From Stratiolaelaps scimitus (Eukaryota > Arthropoda > Arachnida > Mesostigmata > Laelapidae), in the NCBI GenBank assembly GCA_019614645.1, contig JABWDB010000006.1, positions 5,022,001-5,086,000 on the forward strand: DNA of 64,000 nucleotides, read 5' to 3'. Of the stretch, positions 37,066 to 52,200 are shown one piece after another. A program made the position numbers and the translations under genes. The notes under the pieces are model-generated. The model was not told the DNA's origin, made no database searches, and saw only the letters and a program-made list of their open reading frames with translations. Each line of letters begins with the position of its first letter. The stretch's first letter is position 1.

Positions 37066-40000
37066 GGCCGAACTGTCGTCACAACCGTAATCACAACCAG
37101 ACTTTAGGTAATGAAATATTTGACCTTGGGACACGTACGACAAGCAGCCTCGTTCTGATCGCTCATGGCTTTTGGTTTCAGGGTCCATTGAATTCTACAC
37201 GAGGACAATTTAATTATTCTGCTGTTCCCAAGGGAAGAGAATTGACGAACGATGCTTCTCACTGACAAAGGAGAACTGCCGCTCTCCCCCCCTCTAGATT
37301 ATTCGGCTCTGCTGTTGGTTAGAACCAATGGTTACATCTATTCAGAAACTCGGGACCGAATATTAAATGTAAGCTTTCGATCCGGTACCCAGAGAGAGAA
37401 CCATCTTAACCTGACCCCAGAACCACCCGATCTGATACGTGCAATAAACAACTTTGGATTGTTATAGCCTGCTGAAAGTGCATGATGGTCGATGAATTGT
37501 TCAATTTCTCTTGCAAGCCGAAACGAATGAAAAACAGGCGAGCGTTATGTAACATGATCGATTATGTAGAGCAAGCAATTCCTCAAATTTTTAGTAAAAT
37601 CTATGATTGCTAATAATGGAAATTTTATATTTTCCTCATAATAAAGATTCTATACGAATAATATTTTAGAGCAAGCCCGACCATTGTAGCTACCAACGAG
37701 TCGGCGAAATTTCATAGACAACAATGTGCGCTTTTGTTTCAAAGCGATAACATGTCATTTATTATCATTATTATCAAATAAAAAAATAAATTTTTTTTTT
37801 TCATTCAAAAAAATTCAAAACATTTTCAAAAAATCATGTCCTACATAATGTATTGTGCCAACCTGTAAGCGAGTTTAACTTATATTAATCTCCGTGAAAT
37901 TGAGCCTCAAACATCAGCATTGATCTTGCCCGTAATATAAATCAAGTGCGTACCAGGACTTAGGAAAACCCCTTAAGATCCCGTAACGGCTCCATATGTG
38001 AATGCTTTTGCGGGAATAGCAGTTTTTTTACAACAAACTTCTATCATAATGATGTTCCCCTAAATCATGGGGAAAACTGTGGAAACACTTTTGCAACATT
38101 AAAATAGAATCTCTCTCTAGCGCTTAGACATAATCATCACTATTCGTTGCCACAGGAAACCGCGTTTTCTCATAGCGGCTGATTTCGACGGAAAGCTCTA
38201 TAAAAAGCTCGATTCGCGGTGCGTTATCGTTGTAATGAGTCAATTTAAATTAAGTTCATAATAGTTCGTTCTTGTATAATCATACAGTTCAATTTACAAC
38301 AAACTCTACCGTATATGATGAACTCCAGATCCAGGTTATGTTTACATGGTCGTTGGGGTCATCTCTGACGTTAAACATAAAGTTTAGTTGACTTGAACAC
38401 ATGTTTGTTTAGCGGTCGAATTTTCACGTATTCTACGATTGTCGTTGACGACGAGTCTGTTCCGTGCAAATACCTGATAGCTACGAACGGCATACTCTGA
38501 ACTGATTTTAAAATTTCGTCAATCACGAGAGATCTTTCTGTCATCTCACATCTTCACTTATGATATTATTGTAGATAAAAATTGCACGTGGCGTTTTTAC
38601 GAATCATCGAACACTACAATCGTGACCATTTCGCGATAATGTGTTGAGGCGTTTCCGAGCTGATACTGACGATACTTTTTTCGGGCTTGTATCAACAATT
38701 TGTTATGATCTGCTCGTTGTAGATTATCTCGATTTGTTACTTGGCTCCTCTGTTTCCCGAATCATATGTACATGAATTCGCAGTTAGCTAGAATCGTGGC
38801 TCGGCGTTTCCAGATCGGCCGCTGACTGCAGCATATGATGGTGGTCTTGGAACCGGATGCTCAAACATGACTATATATATATATATATAAATATAGTCCC
38901 GTTGTGGGTGTCCGAAGTAATCAATAATTACCGTTTCTCCCATGGGTGAACATATCATAGAATCTTAATTGTATACGGCAAGGACACTTTCTCCAAAAGT
39001 GCTTCTCTTTACAGCCACGCCCAACCCTCGTCCGGCACTTGAGCAAATTAAAAAAACCGCTTTCCCGACCACCATTCGATGTTCACAGGAACAAATACTA
39101 TAAAACATTTTCTACAGGTGTCATACGTGTCAACCGAGTGTGTCCTTCCTGCACACAACGATTGTATTACAACAATTAAATATATGGATATGAGAGTATA
39201 GTACAAAAAATATAATCGATTATTCGGCTATTAAATGTTAGCTGTGAATCAGCCTGGAAAATTTAAAAGGTTATTCGACACTTATCATAACGACGATTCT
39301 AGCATTTTGATACACTTCCGTTGCATTGCGCTGTCGTCAGCGTAAGCTCGATACGAGGTACGCCGTCCAGAGTAGCCACGGACATCCAGCTGAGGCTCAG
39401 TTAACTCGACGAGCATTTTTCATATATGTTGTATATCAATGTCTGTATTACCTATATATTTCTTTTTATAAAGATACATCTATTGTCCAGCTTATCTACA
39501 GTAAACTTGGCTACTCTTTTGTACAGTCTAACTTTGTACAACAAAATAGATTATGACTTGACAAACAACACCCGATTGCGGCACTTCTGATTACACTTCA
39601 TTCTCAGCCATCTTCCGCGGTTTAGAGCATTAGGCACGTGGGCATATGGTTATGGATTACAACGTGTTTAGCGTGTGTCAACAACGAAATATATAATCAT
39701 CGTCTGAGCATTGACATTCGTTTCATTATAGAATATCATTGATCCGAATGTTCAGAATCGTACTGATCTCACTCTCTCTCAATGTTGCTACCCGTGAAAC
39801 GTAATCAGTTGACGGGTATTCGCTAACAAATTCGGCAAAATGGGCGTACCATATTCTTCGTAACATGAAGGCGGCCCCGTCTGATTTCATCGCTATCGCA
39901 GCATTTACGCGCCTCAATCGGTGACTCGATCGTCAAAATTGCAATTAAAAACTTCCACCAACGAGTCGGCTATTTACAGTTAGATAGTAAATTGCTATTC

Positions 40001-41124
40001 GTGTGCTTGGTATCCATCGTACAAGACGGACATTTTCTGGCTCTGCACGACGATCCCGTGCAGTCATTGGGCAAACATTTGTGTAAACATACAAACTTCG
40101 ACCATTTCGGTATACTAGGGGGCGTGTATACTGGGGTATCGTTCATCATGGGAAAACATATCACTTTCAGATTATGTCTGCCTCTCGAACTGGGTGTGCA
40201 AGCATCACCAGATGTGGTTTTGACATTATACGTCGACTCGATTTCATATATAAGAAAGTAACGACAACGTCAAATTGTACAGAGCCACCACCGAGCACGC
40301 GTGAAACCCAACCTGGACCACTGTGACACAGTCAGTGTTCATATAGATATATATATATATATATCTAATGGCGTGATACTATTGTTGAGCAGTAGCGAGC
40401 AACAGACGCAAACAACAATGGCGAGTTTCCAGGATAGGATTTCACCGAAAAGCGGTGCCTTTAATCGACCCTAAAATCGACCATCGACCCAAGCTCTTAT
40501 CCACTGAGGCCGGTGCCGCGAGTTTCGATGAGTTGGGGAGTTGGTCCTTCTCGGCCAACGGAAAATAGTTCAGAATACTTGGTTCACGTTCAGCGTGTCG
40601 TCGCGATCATCTTGACGGCAGTGTAGCCGCTTGATGAAGGTCGCTGTCGCTTCTGTAAGTATAAGAAAATAGAAAGCAAACGTGTTACGTATACATATGG
40701 AAAAATATAGGGAGAGAAGGATGTTCACACCTTAAAATAGTAGGTTACCCCGTGCAATGGTGGAACCACATATTACAGTGGTGAGAATAGTCAACGGACA
40801 AAGCATGCTGTTAGGGCAGAATACCACGCAGAATACAATATAGGCATGATTGTGCGCAACACGTTTTTATAATCTTAGATTGTTGTAGGATTCCTTGTCG
40901 TTGGGAAATAAATACCTTGTTCTCACCCTTGTGCCCTTTCGTACTTGTGTCGCTTTGTCTGATTAATAATAGCTTGTGCCTTCTATTAAACCCTTGAACA
41001 GTAGGAGCCCTTGCTACACCAGGTGACCAAATATCGCCTGGCATACGTTTTTGACATTTGAGATACTTTGTAAGATGTCTGCTGGTGATCCATCATAGAC
41101 ATCTGCTGAGGCACGAATGCCGCC
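37066..41124. other. region between the unrecognised gene and the CD36-family gene
   Basis: Very AT-rich at 37750-37830 with T and A runs. Contains the SINE2 fragment at 39226 and a 39981-40258 stretch open for over 90 codons on both strands. No recognised gene. Confidence 0.5.
39226..39275 (+). repeat. SINE family 2 3' fragment
   Basis: ATTAAATGTTAGCTGTGAAT followed by CAGCCTGGAAAATTTAAAAGG is the 3' end of family 2 only. Confidence 0.6.
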
Positions 41125-44100
41125 TCACTGGTTTAAGACCCGAATTCGACCCTTTCGACAGCTTGAGTCCACACTATAGAAGTTCTCCATTGGGTAAAAG
41201 TCGAAGTATAGCCTTTGGATGAGACGTACCGATCGTCGCGTGTATGCAATGACATATCCGAGGGTGCACATGATTACGATCAATCCTATGAGGACCCAAG
41301 CGAACGCGGCGAGAGTGACGTAGCTCGCGAGGTCCTCAGTGACAAGACGTATCTTGAAAGCCAAGTCGTCATTAATCGTGGCCGTCGTTTCCATCCAAAA
41401 TGTCGGCAGGAATACCCTATCCTGGAACACCTGGAATCGCTTGAAGTCTGCAAAGTTACCACAAAAGTGGTTTTCAACGCGTTTGAAAACAAAGAAAAGT
41501 CACTTACTATACATAGATTTGCCTTATTTCATACAAACTATATGTAACTACTATGTATCTATATGAAACACACGATTCTACAAAATCCAAAGTATAAAGA
41601 ATATTAGACGTCAGTGGCGAGCATTGGGACTTGTGCGCGAGACAAGAACAATGTTGACTACTTCCCAACTTTTGTAGCTTTGGTTTGAAACGTTTCCTTT
41701 AACCGTACGCAAGGAAATGATCTTCCCGAGTTTCTCTGTAAGTGTATTTGATTAAGTGCGATTCTGGTTTGTTGAAAATTGAAAAACATTGCACTCCACA
41801 TCGCACGAGAGCTACCATAACACTACAGCAGTAACAGGTCGCCCCTTGTATGAACATTTTCTACATCTTTAAGATAATGCGTTCATACCCACCAAATAAT
41901 GTGTGACATACTGCGGATGCATGTGGGGCACTAGACGGATGACATACATTGTTCGTGCAGTTGTATATACAAATCGTTAAATGTAAATATATATATAATT
42001 TAATATATAATTTAAAAGTAATTTTAATCATTTAATATATAATTTAAAAAGTAATTTTAATCATGTAATATATAATTTAGAAAGTAATTTTAATCATGTA
42101 ATATATAATTTAGAAAGTAATTTTAATCATGTAATATATAATTTAAAAAGTAATTTTAATCATGTAATATACAATTTAGAAAGTAATTTTAATCATGTAA
42201 TATATAATTTAAAAAGTAATTGCCTGCAGAGAGCCCGATGTGTGCTGCAAATCGAGGTACAGATAGACTACCATTTATCTTCGTATACCGTACACTTGTA
42301 TATAAATATAAGCGCGTAAATAACACGTTTTTCATACGTTGATTGTTTTTACTCAACGCATATATTCGTTTAGGGTTCATCTACTCTGAAGGTGAATAGA
42401 CAGCTGCTATGTGAAAGTGTGAGTTTAGCTTGGACCCGTCCGTGCTCACATTTAAAGGCGTCGACGATCACGTTCATTTGCAATTTAACGGATACCCTGA
42501 GAGGTAGACCCATTGTTGGCTCGACATCCATGAAGAACTCGTGCAACTCGGGATCAGGCGCTAGGCCATCCACAGCTTTAGAAACAGACGAGGCAGCGTA
42601 GAGGTGATGTGGGAGAGATGCCACTATAGGTGCCTCTGAAATCACATTGCAAAATATACAATATACTTGATTCTATCGAATCAGATTGAGGCTCTCTTCT
42701 CACAATCATTAATGATTCGAATTGCGGGTTGGCAACTATGGGGGAATACTAAGAAAAATTGAAAAGCGTTTGTGAGTTTCTATACACACCTGGCTGGCAA
42801 CGGTTGAGATCGAGAACACCGTTAGGAAAGCATTCCGGATCTTTACCCTTCTTCTTGGTACAAAAGCATTGATTCTCTTCGATGCTGTAGTCGAAGAGCT
42901 GTCGGTTCAGGTGGTACCGTAGAACCTATCGTACAAAACAGGCATTGAGCACTTTCTCATAGATTATCAATGTTCGCAATGAGTTGTTGACATTACCATC
43001 TGCAAGCCCACTCACACACCAATCTCACAGTGGTGTAAGGTTCAAGGTAAAGCACTCTCCCATGTATATGTTAATGCGCTCTGCTAAGACAACTCAGGGA
43101 TTCAATCATGCAGATGACAGACAACAAAATAGATAGATACATAGATTGATAACGCTTCACAGATTCGGCAAAGGTCAAAGCGCAAATTGTGCTCGTACAC
43201 TTTGCGGTTTCTCATGGCTTCCCCACAACGACCCTGGACCTACCCGTATCCCCTTAACCGTTTCGTTGCGGAGAAAATCCAATCGCAGAGAACGGCAAAG
43301 AGGCGCGACGAAGAACACGAGCGGCGTCTGGGTGCTGAGTGTGTACGGTGGCCACATTTCGCCGGTGGTTCCGTTTACGAGGCTGCACGAACGTCGGAAC
43401 CCGGAAACCCGCTTTCTTCCTTCCCAGCTGTCGACGGCGCCATAGTTAGCCATCCCTTCCGAACCCGTATAGATTGTGTAGACTCCGTCATTGCTGTTGT
43501 TACGCTGGAACAGCAAATCGCGCAGCGATTAAGAGGATACTGATTGAAGCGGAGTTCAGAATGCTTTGTGCTACTATTTAAAAAATTCTCGCCAGAGCTG
43601 ACAAGTCTGACGCACATCACCGGTATCACTCACAGACACTGGATGTACTTTAAGGGATATGCTTAAAGACTAGAGCCCTGTATGACACTGAGGACGAAAA
43701 TGGCGTCATATGAGTTTCCTTATCAAGGCTCATACTGCGACAATAGCCGTTTCGCATGGGTGTATTACTGTTGATTGGCTTATTCGTGATTTACCTGATC
43801 GGTATAGCGTGCAATTCAGTTATGCTCGACCGATTGAATGTATAATATTACTTTGATGGAGAAATATATTTGTTTACTTACATTAACCTGGTATCCGAAC
43901 CGTGTAAGTGAAGTCCAGCCCAGTTCCTTGGCCACCATAAGTAAGGAATCTTCGTAGCCCTCAAACAAAAGCTCACGAACCTATTACAACATAGAGTTTA
44001 TTAACATTACACATCGTCCAATCACTTTCGTATCCTCCACACGGCGGGAGATCCATAATTTGTCATTATTTCGTTCCAGTATTTGAGATATATACCTTTC

Positions 44101-47100
44101 GGTGGACGAGAAGAGATTGATTGTGTTGGTCGAATAGTTCCTCGATGGTTATCGCCATCATTGGCTCCTCGGTGGGCAGGAGTTTTCGATTTTTGTATGC
44201 TGACCCCTACAAAACAGTGAGATAATAAAAGGTTTTGGTCAATATAAGGGACTTTCATTAACTCGTCAGTATATAGCTCAAATAACCCTTTAAAGATCTG
44301 AGCTGGTATTTTAGAAAGGGTGCATGAATACTCAATAATTTATTTTCTATGGCGGTTTCTCCCTGCATTGTAGAATGTTGTCACTTACAATCATCGGTAC
44401 GTTGAGAGTATAGAGCTCATCATCGAGACTTCCTACGCTGAGGTGCGGTAAATACTCGTACGAGACCATTTGCCGGTAGGACACTGTGCCGTTTCCATTG
44501 AATGTGATATTGACTTTTTTTCGACGTTCCCTGTTCACAAAAGGATCAAACAGAACAAGGCAAGAATTTAAAAACACGCGTCATGAGAATTTGGCATGAG
44601 CCATAGCAACATAATGGTAACATGGATGAGCTCCGATTGGACAGGTGGAATAGGAGTCAGATACCACGGGGAAGCTCTGCTTGGAATCCCAAAATACACC
44701 ACAAGGTAGATCAACTTGTCTTCGTATGGCCTGAAAACACAGTCATTATCTAGGGGTCTCTCACTATGTCAACTCCAAACACACGATCACACCAGGCCCC
44801 CCTGAAAAACCTAGCATACATCTGCCTATCTTCTGGCACTTTTCGAAATCGCTGTCTTTAGAAACAAAAAAAATGTCATCTAAAGCCTTTGGTTCCAAAC
44901 AATCGAAGTTCGGTGAGTACACTGTTTTGGTGATCATTACATTTTAAACCAAGTTCGTACTAAAGTCGACCAGTGAATCCTTGTGAAAAGTAATGATCGA
45001 CTCACCCACTTTGTGTATACGAGATGATGCAAGGCTAATTACAGATCATATCAATAATCGAGATCCGTAATGTTAATTTCGTAGTTAGTTTCCCAATGTG
45101 AACCTTGCAGATTAGGTCGGATTTCTTGTTAAGAGACAAAAAAAAGAAACTCACTGTAACCCAGTGTGATTTAACAGTATCTTCAATACCATAATCATTT
45201 TGGAAGGAGGTTCATCAAAAAGCATGTTTATACTTTTTCGCAACATAGCTCCACGAAAAACGACGACTTCCTCTATTTGCCTTTTTTTCCGAAGCCAGGA
45301 ATAGATTGGTAAAGAAAATCCCATGAATTACATACATGCTTAGCGATTTTTCTATCTGAGATTGGTGGAACGGCAGGCGTTAATTAACTGTTCGAAACAT
45401 GATATCGACGAGTTAATGCACTTGATCGCTGTGCTCACCTGTAAACAAAGGGTCCGAGTTGCTCCACCTTCGGCTTAAGTCCCGCTAAGATCTTCTCTGG
45501 ATTTGTGTAATTAAATAGGTACATCCTAACATAAATGGCTACTGGAGGCTCCTGCCAGCTTTCGTAAACCTCGTTCGAGGGGTCGATCACCAAATTCTGC
45601 AAAGATAAAAAAAATTCCGGATAATAATCATAATAATTATTGTTATTATTATTCTTATTGTTACCCGATATCAAGCAAACATCTGAAAATAACTACATAC
45701 TAAACTAGAGATAGCGGCAGTTCACTCTTTCTGAGAACTTGCCCAGAACTTCTTACCCGCTTTATAAATGATAATACGCTGATAACATACGTATGATTGA
45801 GGCGATGATACCACGCAAAGCTAGATGAACTACATCGATTCCATCGAGGAGTATTCAGCTTACGCGAGCATGCAGTTATTTTGTAACGTGAATCACTCAT
45901 AGTTTAATCAAGGAATCATTGATGGTAGCGATCGGATCCGCTTTTAATATTAGTTCGTCAACGCCTGGCTCAGCAACTAAGCACTCCGACACCGAGAGAG
46001 CGGCGAATTGGCGCTTCCTCCGACGAAATAACCGTCAACTCCGATAACCAGATCGAAACAAACGAACGCTATCCATCTGCATAGGAGATACACCATACGC
46101 GCGCGCGGGGTCATCTTCGAAATCGTTTTCGCTTGTAATGTACGACACAGGAAAGCATTACACAAAGCAATTGTTGTTCACCCCTCTTGAAGTGTATTTG
46201 AGCTTAAATTGTTTTCCTGCTGATGGGATAGGACCCCATCACATCGAACGTGGGAAGCGGCGACGCGCAACCATTTCATGCGTCGATAAATATGAATGTA
46301 TCTTTCTATACATTGGTCGGCTAAAACTCCGGCTGTAAAATACCGGAGCCGGAGGGTGCAGGTTCGAGACCCGTGAAGTACCAAGTACCTACTGAACGTG
46401 AGTGATTAAGTAAGGAAAGTTATCGCTTGTATGAGTACGGCCGCTTTGGTAATCAAAGACGTCGTTACGAATTTGAGTTTGTAGAATCGTCGATCATCAA
46501 ATTGGATGCTAGCGGCAAACGACTCACGTTCTGTGAATGTTATAAACGCGCCTTAATAAAAATGCCCGCAAATCGATGAAAAGTCTTCGTGGTGTCACTC
46601 TGACCGAAGTTACGACTATTGGTGACGGTCCACGAAGAGAGACGTATTCCATCGGGGAGCCAATGATGTGGGAGAGATACAATTTCATACTAAACACTAG
46701 CTTTCCCCAACACGTTCGTGCTATCACGGCTAAGGTAAACATACAGAATAAGCAAGACAACGTCAACATATACATAGAAGTGAAATGAGACCAAAGTAGT
46801 AGTGTCTCGGAAAGGAAATGAGACACGCGTTCAGTTATGACAACATTAGCGAAACGTAAATTTGAAAGCAAGCCTATCGGCAGTTCCTTAAACATAGGGC
46901 ATATACAGTTGAGTTGGCCTCTGCCAACCAAAAAGAAACTAATCAATTCAGATGGGAGCGTGCTCGGATAGCAATCCATAATGATTTACGAATCCTTATA
47001 AATCTAAGCACTCGAACAATGGGATAATCCTTCATGTGGTTCCGGGATGTTTGTGTCGATATGCAGTTCGAGAACAGTCTGGCTGGCAAACAGCAGAGAT

Positions 47101-49175
47101 AAAACAAGTGTCAGAGTGACTGCGGCGACTGTATCGGTCTACGTTTGAATGAACGATATATATATATATATATATTATAAATAGGAATGATGCAAAAGAT
47201 TACAAATGATATAGTAGCTAACCGAAGATTCGCTGTGGTCTACTACTAACATCATCTATCTAACAGAACTAGATAGCCTCTATTGACGGTCGCGTTTCCA
47301 CCCAACACGTTCAACTCTAAATGATATAACACTCTCGGTGACCATTCCACATGGCGTTAGATATTTTTAGCAATTTGCCACATGACAATCACCAAAGCAT
47401 CCGACCACCGCACGGAAAACTTAATATATAACCCGTCTCATCGAAATCTCAAATAAGTTGCAAGTGGCTATGAGAGAGGCCGGAGGAAGTTTCTTCTGAA
47501 GGACGCTGCCAAGTTGATCAGGTTCGAAATAGATTCGCTGTGCTTGTTTTGCCGTTGTAATTGTAAGCCCGTTGAGAAAGCATCTATGATGACTGGATGA
47601 TGGTTACACCCCTCGTTGTCGAGACGGAAAAACTTCAATGAACAGAAAATTTGCATCCGTTTACAGATTCGCCTAGCGACGAGTTACGTTATTAGCAACT
47701 GGAAGCAAATTACAACAGGAAAAAGCAACACCTTGTTAAATCGATCTTAAATAGATCCGTTCGAACGCGTCGTGCTAACGCGACGACCGAGTCGATTTTA
47801 CTTTCCTCGCAGCTTCTTCTTTTGTTCAACCTTCTAATTGTCACGCATTGAAATGATCGGCGTAAATTTGTATGAGCGATCCCAACGAGTTATGACCAAC
47901 GTCGTCATAATGTGCCTTTGATAATACTAAAGGCAATATATATCCATATCATATGCGGTAGTCTCGTAGCGGACACGTATTCCCTTGAATGGACACAGAC
48001 CCGGTTGGCTTGCATACGTTGATCGGGTACGTGTTCTACTGCTTTGAAAAACATGTTAGCTGGCGAATGTTACGCAAATGGTCCACTGCGTTTACCTAAG
48101 CGACCCCGTCTTGAGTGGGATGGGTAGTGATGTCCCCTTAGCTTACAAAACGACCAACGACCTAATTACGTAGGTATTAACGCCATTCGTCACCCTTGGC
48201 GTCATCATTTTTCTAGTGCCAGTTGTAATGCTATCACTAGAAGCCGCCGTGACAGGTAAACATTTCAAAAGCAGCCACCTGTATTGACTTTGCCGCATGA
48301 CTCAAGATTCAATTTCACCCATTTTCCGGTTTAGCTACCTAATAAAGCCCTGAATAAATAAAAACAGGCCTATTTAAACATTGCCATGACGACCGATAGG
48401 TTGTTAAACCAGGTTATATTTCGCGATATCCTGCTGGCGCTAACCACCCATAATCGATTCGGTTTGGCCTAAATAGTCGATGTACTAGACGATCAAACGA
48501 CTGGAACATCACCGCCGCATCTGATCAGGAACAGATCGATCCTCGAAGCGTAAATAATCAGGCTTAGCATATGTCATCAGATGACAAATAGGGCCATTAG
48601 AATACGAGGGGGTCTGCCATCGTTTCTAAGCTACAACAGAATATGACAGCGAAATCACCTAGAAAAGTTGGACTGGTTCACCGTCTACGTACGTTTCCCT
48701 AAGTAACCACTCGAACAAGCGAACGACGCAACGATTTATCGAATGCTTAAATCAGACACATTCGATCGTGTTGTTCTTTGCTGTGACAATGCATCGGCCT
48801 CGCTCCGAGTCACTTCAACTCGTTTGCTCTAGAATTGCCACTCAAACTATGACATTATCGCGTTAGAGCCAATAACATCAAACAATTCTCTAGTCGAACT
48901 CATGTACTTACATATAACGCACCTATATATATATATATATATATATATAAATTCACTATTAGGGGACGTCTAATTTTCGGTGACGGTTCCCCACGCCAAC
49001 TCCGTCATCAGTGTGCGGCGTAACAGCCGCCCGATTGGCCAGAAGACGACACGCAGTGGTACGGTCACCCATCGTCGCAACAGAAGTTCGGCATTTTCTT
49101 CTATTCATATATGTCTATTTAGTTCTTCTGTTCGAGCCGAGCAAACGATATCATTTCGTGTGCGACTAACTTCGC

Positions 49176-49209
<34 letters not shown>

Positions 49210-52200
49210 GTAGTAGCTAGCCAGCTTGCCAGCTGAAACGGTGGTAAGCACAGTTTCGGCAGTTGCACAGGCTTCGATTGCGCTCCACAAGTCATCGCTC
49301 GTCGAAGACGTCACGACGAGTATATGACGGCGACGGTACGCGACTCCGCTGAGTTCGAGGTGGAGTTGGCGGCCTTTTGTATTTCTTGTTGGCAGTGGGC
49401 GATCTTTGCAGATGCCGCACACTTCCGGGTCGCGAACATCACAGCAGAAATTTAGTCGAAGCCAACAAAAGGTGACCCACCACGTCGATTTGGATTCGTC
49501 GTTCGTTGGCTCGGCCAGGACGGCATCGCACATAATAGTATCCACGCAGTATCCACGTGTCATCATAAGGAAATCGGAATACTTGAAAGCAAGCGGAGCT
49601 TCGTAGCTCGGCCAAGCAGTGAACTACTGGCGTTATTATTCATGGAATTATTGGAACTCGAACGGTAATAAAGTCCCGTTGCAGACTCACTGGTCGATTG
49701 GAACAGGGTCACTCGTTTGTGTGTGCTCAAATGGAATCTCGTGATAGGAAAAACAATACAAGCAAGCTGAAATCAAGCCGTGTATTTATCTATCAGGTTG
49801 ACACTTGTCGGCGTTCATACTAGGCAAATTGACCTTTACACTAGGCGGTCGACCACAGACAGCAATATATATATATATATATTTCAAATTATCACAAATG
49901 TGTGGCCTGGCAGAATTGAGCCAATACACTACCGACTGTCTGAGAGAGATCCCCGCTGAGATACAGGCAACACAGCAATACGCAGCTGTACATCCAGTAC
50001 ATATACCAGCCACTGGGGATGTTATTCTTACATAACATGACGTGATATACCACTAGCAACAAGGACGAGGGCGCGACTGATTTCATCGAACACGAATAGT
50101 GTTCAATGAATACCACCGTCCATGTATCGGCTAGTCATACACTTTCTCGCCAATTATCGTCGTTAATCTCGTCCACTTTTCATTATTTTATTCATTGACT
50201 CACAGTTGAAAGCACTCAAGGCATAGTCGAGCATCGCCATATTTTCGTTCGATCTCGCGATCGCCTCCACGACAAATACAGCTTTCCGTCAGCGCCCCCG
50301 CTCTCATCCGCCACCTATAGAAGTGATTGCGTGCCGACACCTTCCTGGTAGAACTGGCGCTCATCGCGTTTAAAAAATACATCACTTATGGCGCTATTTA
50401 AAAAAAGTTCCAATTCCGAAGATCGCTGTGAAGGCGGCCATCCTTCCGTGGCTTGGCGCTGGCCAACGCCAGAAACCAGACGGCTGGTCGCCGCCGAACA
50501 AAACGCCAACGCTACGCGAAGCGGTCTCGTGTCGCTGGCTGGCGAAAGCGAGCCGAGGAGAGATGAACGCAACGCGAATCATTATATCGTAATAGTGACG
50601 AGCGACAACTGATGGGAGCGATACTCTCGTTCGGATGTTTTCGGCGAGGATTCTTCTCCTCATTGTTCGATGCAGCTGCCACCGTTATCCTCAATGGACG
50701 CGCGTCTATCAGCCGACCTACCTGTCGAGACAAGTGTGATACTCATCTTTCTGACGCGATTAGAACGACACGCTCGCGAACGACCCCAGTCGTGGAACAC
50801 ATGGATATGGTGAATGCGCGAATTAAAAAAGTGCATCAATGATATATGGCAACACTATGAGAAACAACGGGTCGATTGACAATGACTTGATGACGAAACT
50901 AGTTAATGAGAGATCTGCAAGTTTTGGAAGAGTATCGAGCGAGTGGAGATAAATCCAATCCTTGATTGCATCTTGACCTTGAAATGCTCAAGGGATCTAG
51001 CCGGCTTTCCGAATGTGGCTCCTGTTTTGAGCCCGTTACGCTTTTATTGATACTATTTGGCGGATGCTAGCTACAGGCATTGTGGCTAGTTTCTGCGCGT
51101 GAATCCCATCTTGAAAATAGGCAGATGCAGCGAGCTTGTGACGTTTGTGATTTGGATTCAGTAGTATGCTTGTTTCATCATGAAAACATTTAACAACGAT
51201 CGAGCTGCTCGCTGTTGTTGCCGAATTCTTGTGACACGACATTATATTACACCTGTTTCAGTGCCACCACATTGCCCCCGTTAAGAACCATAAGCACGAT
51301 CTGTATTCGTGATGTGTATGCTCAAGGACCTAACGCGGAGCTGTGAGAGAGAGAGAGCGAAGACGACAAACAGAATGTATCTTGTAGAAAGTCCATCAGC
51401 GAGCCATTGCCGTTACTAATGGATGAAAAGCCGCGACACGTGAGCTGTCGTCGAGAGGCACTTCACCCTCTTCAGAGTCAATGACTGGAAGGATGACTAC
51501 CTTTAAAACCTGCTCAAACCATGGAACGAAATGCTGGAGGTGCTCAGCAGTTCGGGTGGGCACAGTACGCTACGTGGCATTACACGAAAACAGAAACAAA
51601 TGCCCAAAGGTCAAACATACAAAATAGGTTATGGCGCAGTCCGACCAGCTAACGACACAACGAAATGGATGCTTTTAACGGAGATGGCACAGGGGATCAA
51701 AGAATGAAGCTTAATTTAAACTGCTGCACTTATCTATGACTGGCAGGCCCGAGACGTGACATATATGAGAGAACTTTTAAAAGGCATTTTTAAACTGCAG
51801 TTCCTTTAATAAATCAACATATAATAAGTCATTTAACCTTTAACTGACTGTTACCCTCTTTAATGCACATCCGTCATCTAAATTCTGTCCACTGTCCCGC
51901 AGTTTAAGTATGACAGTTGAGCCCATGTAATGTAACTTAGTAATGTACTGATAAACACAGCTGACACAGCTGCTTTGAAATCGAAGCTGTGTTGTAAGCA
52001 TTTCAGCTATTATATAAAATCGGCTCCTATCGCTTCATTTGAGTATAGTGAATGTATGACTCGACACTGTCAGTGGTTGATATTAGTGAAGAAGACATGA
52101 TGTTTGTGTGAATGTCAGTCTTACAATGCAACGCATGGCCGTCTAGGTTGGACTAGAGGCACCGAATCCGATTGTTAAACCTAAGTTCGGTGTTACCGTC

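Noticed and set aside
39970..40270. Cysteine-rich minus frame and, over the same bases, a plus frame with a good TTTACAG acceptor
   Set aside because: Both strands look coding to the eye, which shows how weak that impression is. No family recognised.
40465..40530. tRNA-like sequence on the minus strand (CCTCAGTGGATAAGAGC)
   Set aside because: A-box resemblance only, no B box and no cloverleaf.
41215..41566. Plus frames across the last receptor exon
   Set aside because: Antisense shadows of CD36-family exon 9.
41999..42222. Regular 33-bp repeats as a CRISPR-like array
   Set aside because: Units are directly adjacent with no unique spacers, in an animal intron. It is a minisatellite.
46576..46788. 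Plus frame VTLTEVTTIGDGPRR and so on, resembling a small beta-rich exon
   Set aside because: No consensus acceptor or partner exon found, and a longer frame is open on the other strand.
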